This document shows, piece after piece, positions 22,150 through 25,757 of a stretch of 25,757 bases of DNA (position 1 is the first letter of the stretch; every line of letters begins with the position of its first letter). A program made the translations under genes and the position numbers. Source of the DNA: Deltaproteobacteria bacterium. GTDB lineage: Bacteria; Desulfobacterota; DSM-4660; Desulfatiglandales; HGW-15. The notes under the pieces are model-generated. The model did not search any database and had not been told where the DNA came from. It saw only the letters and a program-made list of their open reading frames with translations. Where the stretch lies: positions 2,961,893 to 2,987,649 of the forward strand of contig CP070840.1 in NCBI GenBank assembly GCA_020342025.1. The letters are read 5' to 3'.

Positions 22150-23244
22150 ATGGTTAGTAGATTTTCAGGAAGAGAAATCATCGCAAAGCCCGCCTGCCCC
22201 TTTTGTGGGATGTTGATCGACAAACCAAGGGAATCGGAAACACAGATGCAGACGGAGATGCCCGTGGGGAAATGTTCTTGCGGAGCGGTCTATGCCTGCG
22301 ACGTGACCGGCCATAACTTGGGCACAGCTTTGATCGAGGCACTGGTTTTCGGGTGTGATGGAGATTGGGATCTCGCGTGGGATCTCCTCCCAGAAGAGGA
22401 TTTCAACGAAGCGCAGTTGAAAGGCTATGATTTTGAGACGCATCTTGTCATCCATGGCGGCGTCTATCAGGGTCGACGTATTTCGGGGACCTTATACTTT
22501 GTGAGGCTGCACCGGTATATCCCCGGATTCACCGGAGAAAGCGCTAAGAAACGACTGGATACAGCCGCCGGGGTCTCACAGAGATCGTCCAGAAAAAAGA
22601 AAGGCAGGAAGGCCCTCTCAAAAAAAGAAGTGGAGGCCTTTGTGGAAGCGTACGATCTGAGTCCTCTTCTTAACGTGGCAAAAGAGGACAAGAGGATCAT
22701 CAGGGACTTGCAGCGTCTTATCTATTCAGTGGATAAACGGCTGCGTTGGAGGGCTACAGATGCTCTGGGAAAGGTTTCTGGGGTTATTGCCAAGTATGAT
22801 CCTGGAGCCATTTCCAAGCTTCTACAGAGGCTTTTTAGTGCCAGCGCGGATACAGCCGCCTCAAGCTGGGGATGTCTCGACGCCATCGGAGAAATTATCA
22901 GTAATAACCCTGAACAGTTTGGCGGATACATGCCCCAATTGTACCAATTCGCAGGGGACAGGGCCCTGCTTGCAGAAGTTCTACGGGCCCTGGGAAAAAT
23001 AGGAGTCGTGAGACCCGATCTCATTCGAAAAACCGCCCATCGTTTCATTCCATTCCTGCAGGACCCTGATCCTGAGATTCGGGGTTATGCTGCCATACTC
23101 CTCGGGAACTTGGGCGCACAAGAAGCGAAAGATGCTTTGACAAGACTTGCGGAAGATGCTTCAGCGATGGAGGTTTATGGAGATGGTCGACTGGAAAAAC
23201 AAACCATAGGCCAACTGGCTTCCCAAGCCCTCGACAAATTGTGA
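22150..23244 (+). CDS. Zinc-ribbon plus HEAT-repeat protein (DVU0298-like)
   Basis: The 364-residue protein opens with a cysteine-rich module: C16 and C19 (CPFCG), then C42, C44 and C50 (KCSCGAVYACD), probably binding zinc. A middle region (about 55-135) carries LAWDLLPEEDFNEAQLKG and an HLVIHGGVYQGRRISGTLYFVRLHRY beta segment. A basic linker (RSSRKKKGRK, near 146-155) leads to helical HEAT/armadillo-like repeats (about 165-364), clearest in RWRATDALGKVSG and PEIRGYAAILLGNLGAQEAKDAL. From memory it resembles a Desulfovibrio family named after DVU0298, with no known biochemical role; this needs a search to confirm. The ATG at 22150 follows AGGAG closely. It is a probable protein-interaction scaffold, paired with the acidic protein upstream. 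Confidence 0.78.
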   Translation: MVSRFSGREIIAKPACPFCGMLIDKPRESETQMQTEMPVGKCSCGAVYACDVTGHNLGTALIEALVFGCDGDWDLAWDLLPEEDFNEAQLKGYDFETHLVIHGGVYQGRRISGTLYFVRLHRYIPGFTGESAKKRLDTAAGVSQRSSRKKKGRKALSKKEVEAFVEAYDLSPLLNVAKEDKRIIRDLQRLIYSVDKRLRWRATDALGKVSGVIAKYDPGAISKLLQRLFSASADTAASSWGCLDAIGEIISNNPEQFGGYMPQLYQFAGDRALLAEVLRALGKIGVVRPDLIRKTAHRFIPFLQDPDPEIRGYAAILLGNLGAQEAKDALTRLAEDASAMEVYGDGRLEKQTIGQLASQALDKL

Positions 23245-23296
23245 TCCTCGTATACCGTTTCCCTCCCCCATAGAGACTGTGCCGCAATCCCTTTTA

Positions 23297-23411
23297 GTCA
23301 TTGCGCGCCCTTCGAGTGCCTCAGGGTAAACTCCCTGAGGGGAGCGTGGCAATCTCTTTGTTTCCCATGTCTTATGAGATTGCTTCGGTCGTTTCACTCC
23401 CTCGCAATGAC
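23297..23411. repeat. GTCATTGCG palindromic repeat with a nested insertion
   Basis: GTCATTGCG (23297-23305) and CGCAATGAC (23403-23411) are perfect 9-bp ends. GCAATCTC (23349-23356) and GAGATTGC (23376-23383) form an inner 8-bp pair. This is a widespread bacterial intergenic repeat type. A block of about 34 bp at 23306-23339, containing its own CTCAGGG / CCCTGAG hairpin (23320-23326 / 23333-23339), interrupts the left arm. The element lies between convergent genes, with no other gene in 23245-23444. Confidence 0.78.
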
Positions 23412-23444
23412 ATAATAACACAGTCTCAAGGGTCAGAAATGGAT

Positions 23445-24095
23445 TTATACAGAATCGGATCGTTCAAAGACTTCATGAAGGAGATCCTCCTCAGGTGTGC
23501 TGATAACCTTGGCCACAGAGATCAGAAAGGAGGCCTTCTCAGGGTCGCCCTTCTCCCGACCATTTAGGAACTCCTTGGACAAGACATGTAGATCACTGTA
23601 AATCCCATCCAAATCAAAGAAAGGATAATTTTCACCCGCTTTGAATTTTGCTTTCCCACACACACGTGCCTTCCCTTTGATCTTTGTGGGGATCCCGTAG
23701 GTTCGGCACGTGATGGGTCGATGGGCATACAGAATGCAGTCTTCATTCTCGTCGAGAAGGGGACAGCGTACCCTCCCGCGCGCCATCGCATAGGCCTGCA
23801 TGTTCGGATCATCCTCATAAGTTTGGAGCATTTTTTCTAACCTCTTGAGATCTCTCTCTGTCTTGTTGCACCTCAGGAGTGCCCCCTTTATCTGCTCTTG
23901 GGCTAACTGATCAAACTGTTGTTTGAGGTATGCGGCCTCGATGAGAAACAGGCCAAATACGGCATGACAGCAATCTGAACAATGCCGCTCGCACTTGATG
24001 CATGCTGCGTGCTCTGTTTCCATCTTCTGGAAAGCAGCATCTGCCTTGTCCACAAGATATTCATAGCTTCGAAACAGATGGGCAAGGCTTTTCAT
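23445..24095 (-). CDS. YkgJ-family cysteine-cluster protein
   Basis: The 216-residue protein has the zinc/iron-chelating cysteine cluster of the YkgJ family. The N-terminal group is C32, C35, C39, C42 and C43 (CIKCERHCSDCC). The second group is C111, C120 and C130 (CPLL, DCILY, RPITCRTYG), with the characteristic HRPITCRTYGIP segment. A helical insertion (about 55-100) separates them. Function is unknown; the family is thought to bind a metal or Fe-S cluster. Its ATG overlaps the stop of the TPR gene (ATGA), so translation is coupled. By position it is the last gene of a dsrB-dsrD-TPR-YkgJ series, so a role in redox or maturation around sulfite reduction is possible but unproven. Confidence 0.86.
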   Translation of the reverse strand: MKSLAHLFRSYEYLVDKADAAFQKMETEHAACIKCERHCSDCCHAVFGLFLIEAAYLKQQFDQLAQEQIKGALLRCNKTERDLKRLEKMLQTYEDDPNMQAYAMARGRVRCPLLDENEDCILYAHRPITCRTYGIPTKIKGKARVCGKAKFKAGENYPFFDLDGIYSDLHVLSKEFLNGREKGDPEKASFLISVAKVISTPEEDLLHEVFERSDSV

Positions 24096-24715
24096 TTGCG
24101 GTAGGGCTCCAGTTTTTTCAAAAATTCAGGGTGGACTTGGAATCCATGTTCTGTGGCCTTATCCACTTCTTCTACGGCCTTGTCATATTCTTCATTGGAG
24201 TAGTAGGCGAAGGCAAGGTTGTTGTGACCAAGCCCGAAAGTAGGGGCCAGACTTACCAGCTTCTTTCCTGTCTCTATGGCCTTTCTCACGTCTCCCTTCT
24301 GCAGGTAAGCATTGGCCAGGTTGTTCCACGCCTGGGCGATCTCCGGATTCAACTCAATGGCCTTTTCAAGTGCCTGGATGGCCTCTTCAGTTTTGGCCAT
24401 CTGTAAATAGGCAAATCCCAGATTTGCATAGCCGCGAGCATACCTGGGCTCGATCTCAATGGCCTTTTTGTTGGCATAAGCCACCCTTTCCAGATCCCCT
24501 TGTTTGAAATAGATATAACCCAGATTGACCCATCCCTCAAACATCCTTGCGCTGTTGGCGATAGCCTCGTTGAAGGCTTCAATCGCCTCGTCAAATTTAC
24601 CTTGCTTCATGAAAGTGACGCCCAAATTGTAATGGGAATTGGCACACTCAGGATCTTCAGCCAGGATCCTCTTCTGTTCAGCAATGAATTCCTCAGAGCT
24701 CTGTGGTTCCTTCAT
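24092..24715 (-). CDS. Tetratricopeptide-repeat protein downstream of dsrD
   Basis: The 207-residue protein is made of about five TPR units, each of the NLGxxYxxxGxxxxAIxxxxxAIxxxP type: HYNLGVTFMKQGKFDEAI, GWVNLGYIYFKQGDLER, GYANLGFAYLQMAKTEEAI, AWNNLANAYLQKGDVRKAI and GHNNLAFAYYSNEEYDKAV. TPR arrays bind partner proteins. No signal peptide or membrane segment is present, so it should be cytoplasmic, like DsrAB. AGGAG lies 6 nt before the ATG. It starts 12 bp after the terminator tract that follows dsrD and is coupled to the YkgJ-type gene by a 4-bp overlap. It could be expressed by read-through from the dsr operon; no separate promoter is evident. Confidence 0.92.
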   Translation of the reverse strand: MKEPQSSEEFIAEQKRILAEDPECANSHYNLGVTFMKQGKFDEAIEAFNEAIANSARMFEGWVNLGYIYFKQGDLERVAYANKKAIEIEPRYARGYANLGFAYLQMAKTEEAIQALEKAIELNPEIAQAWNNLANAYLQKGDVRKAIETGKKLVSLAPTFGLGHNNLAFAYYSNEEYDKAVEEVDKATEHGFQVHPEFLKKLEPYRK

Positions 24716-24726
24716 TTTGCTCTCCT

Positions 24727-24766
24727 AATAAAAAGGGGTCGCCGTCCGGCCCGGATAGCGACCCCT
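24727..24766 (-). terminator. Intrinsic terminator after dsrD
   Basis: On the minus strand AGGGGTCGC (24766-24758) pairs perfectly with GCGACCCCT (24742-24734), and TTTTTATT follows. The 15-nt loop itself contains a small CCGG/CCGG stem. It should end or thin out the dsrABD message before the TPR gene. Confidence 0.85.
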
Positions 24767-24801
24767 AACGCTAGTTTGCAAGTTCAGGCTACCAATGCAA
24801 C

Positions 24802-25032
24802 CTAATGGTCCTCGGTTTGACCTCGTCCTTTCATGCCATACATGGTGGTGCTGCCTGTGGAAAAGAAAATGAGCTTCTCTTCGTTGACCAGGGCCGTTGC
24901 CGCCTTCTTGATCTCCCTGGTCTTGGCATCGGGGTAAACTTTCTTAACGGCCTTTTCAATGTCATTGAAATAGAACTTGGTCTTCTTACTATTCTCAGCA
25001 AACTCGATGATCGCCTTTTTAAAGTCTTCCAT
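24802..25032 (-). CDS. dsrD: Dissimilatory sulfite reductase accessory protein DsrD
   Basis: The 76-residue winged-helix protein matches DsrD: MEDFKKAIIEFAENSKKTKFYF at the start and KKAATALVNEEKLIFFSTGSTTMYG in the wing region. DsrD has been reported to activate sulfite reduction by DsrAB rather than bind DNA, and it marks reductive-type sulfate reducers. AAAGGAG lies 7 nt before the ATG at 25032. It begins 35 bp after the dsrB stop, the usual arrangement, and is followed by a strong terminator. Confidence 0.96.
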   Translation of the reverse strand: MEDFKKAIIEFAENSKKTKFYFNDIEKAVKKVYPDAKTREIKKAATALVNEEKLIFFSTGSTTMYGMKGRGQTEDH

Positions 25033-25067
25033 TATAGTGCTCCTTTAATTGATATGTCGTGGGCTTA

Positions 25068-25757
25068 TTAGCCGCCCACGGCCTCTGTGACCTTCCATGA
25101 TGCATCCGAGTATTTGAACAGGGTGGAGGTCCTGTATGTATCATAGGCGAGGCGATAATCGTCTATGAGGTGCTCAGTAAAGGGTAGACCGGTCTTCTCG
25201 AAAAATCTTTCCCAGCCAATCCTCTCTGCCCAATCACCGATTCGTTCATACTTGTTGGCATCCGCCACATAGGCCTCGATGATCTTCTTCACGGAATCAC
25301 AGACCTCCGGGTAGCGCGGGTGATTGTTCGGCGCACCAGGGACCACCACTTTAGAGAACTTGGGAGGCGAAATCCGGTTGGAGACTTTCCCGCCTGCCAT
25401 GATCGTCACGCAATCGCCTTCTTTATCCGTAAGAGGCAGGGCCATGCACATGGTGTAGCAGTTGCCGCAAAACATGCAGCGCTCCTCTTTGATCTTGACC
25501 GTCTTTTTACCCTCTTCGGTCTTGGAGGGGGAAATGGCCGCCGTGGGGCAGGCCGCAATGACCAAGGGGATCTCGCACACCTTCTCCAAAACCTCATGGT
25601 CTATGATGGGCGGCTTTCTGTGGTAGCCCAGGAGGGCAATGTCAGAGCAGTGCACGGCGCCGCACATGTTCAGACAGCAGGCCATCGAAATCCTGACCTG
25701 GGCCGGAAAGGTCATCTGTCCAAAATAATCAAAAAGCTCATCCATGACCGCCTTGAC
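25068..25757 (-). CDS. dsrB: Dissimilatory sulfite reductase beta subunit, C-terminal part
   Basis: The frame is open to the right edge ([13 protein letters not shown] is the first visible sequence), so the gene continues outside the window. About 230 residues are present, roughly the last 60% of a typical DsrB. The siroheme/4Fe-4S region has [14 protein letters not shown]. An inserted ferredoxin domain has [11 protein letters not shown], and CPTAAISP lies between them. DsrA2B2 reduces sulfite bound on DsrC in the cytoplasm, the last step of sulfate respiration. The stop is at 25068 and dsrD follows after 35 bp. Confidence 0.97.
   Translation of the reverse strand, partial: VKAVMDELFDYFGQMTFPAQVRISMACCLNMCGAVHCSDIALLGYHRKPPIIDHEVLEKVCEIPLVIAACPTAAISPSKTEEGKKTVKIKEERCMFCGNCYTMCMALPLTDKEGDCVTIMAGGKVSNRISPPKFSKVVVPGAPNNHPRYPEVCDSVKKIIEAYVADANKYERIGDWAERIGWERFFEKTGLPFTEHLIDDYRLAYDTYRTSTLFKYSDASWKVTEAVGG

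Noticed and set aside
23301..23567. Plus-strand 88-codon ORF
   Set aside because: It begins inside the GTCATTGCG repeat and continues opposite the YkgJ-type gene; no ribosome site.
1..25757. tRNA or rRNA genes, transposases, phage genes, toxin-antitoxin pairs
   Set aside because: I looked for their typical motifs in the gaps and proteins and saw none I could support.

Overview
The window reads as chromosome of a sulfate-reducing Desulfobacterota bacterium (formerly Deltaproteobacteria). The strongest evidence is at the right edge: the C-terminal part of dissimilatory sulfite reductase beta subunit (dsrB) followed by dsrD, the arrangement of reductive-type sulfate reducers. Other genes fit: a zinc-ribbon/HEAT protein resembling a family I associate with Desulfovibrio, an FmdB-type zinc ribbon, and many short palindromic intergenic repeats. 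I cannot place genus or species.

Layout, left to right. (1) 1-4632, minus strand: a probable operon read right to left as LysM/SPOR lipoprotein, coaBC, type-4 uracil-DNA glycosylase, NfeD-type membrane serine protease, and slipin (cut by the window edge). (2) 4633-5174: gene-free, with a promoter for the lipoprotein and a palindromic repeat. (3) 5175-7740, plus strand: a divergent PurD-like ATP-grasp ligase, a short QueG-like iron-sulfur protein, and a 66-residue unknown. (4) 7790-11888, minus strand: a VOC protein, a second and larger copy of the palindromic repeat, a CocE/NonD-like hydrolase without its usual histidine, and a radical SAM protein. (5) 11971-15184, plus strand: a membrane histidine kinase and an NtrC-type sigma-54 activator. 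They are followed by a 281-bp gap holding an 18-bp perfect palindrome, a near-consensus sigma-54 promoter and an intrinsic terminator. (6) 15183-18020, minus strand: rnc, an Elp3-like radical SAM gene and era. (7) 18187-20335, plus strand: pyrR, an unknown 397-residue protein, and a YjbQ/UPF0047 protein. A minus-strand RimK-like ATP-grasp gene converges on them. (8) 21523-23244, plus strand: FmdB-type zinc ribbon, a small acidic protein, and the zinc-ribbon/HEAT protein. (9) 23445-25757, minus strand: dsrB, dsrD, an intrinsic terminator, then a TPR protein and a YkgJ-type cysteine-cluster protein that overlap by 4 bp.

Most genes are housekeeping or conserved accessory genes. The best candidate for something undescribed is the gap after the NtrC-type regulator. 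Promoter, predicted start (about 15122) and terminator define a short plus-strand transcript of about 60 nt with no room for a protein. It carries a CU-rich segment complementary to Shine-Dalgarno sequences, and a symmetric site sits at normal enhancer distance upstream. I infer a two-component system driving a sigma-54-dependent small RNA, comparable in logic to LuxO-Qrr in Vibrio. The second theme is nested palindromic repeats. Two copies of one family keep a core hairpin through a paired base change while their outer arms differ in sequence but remain self-complementary.
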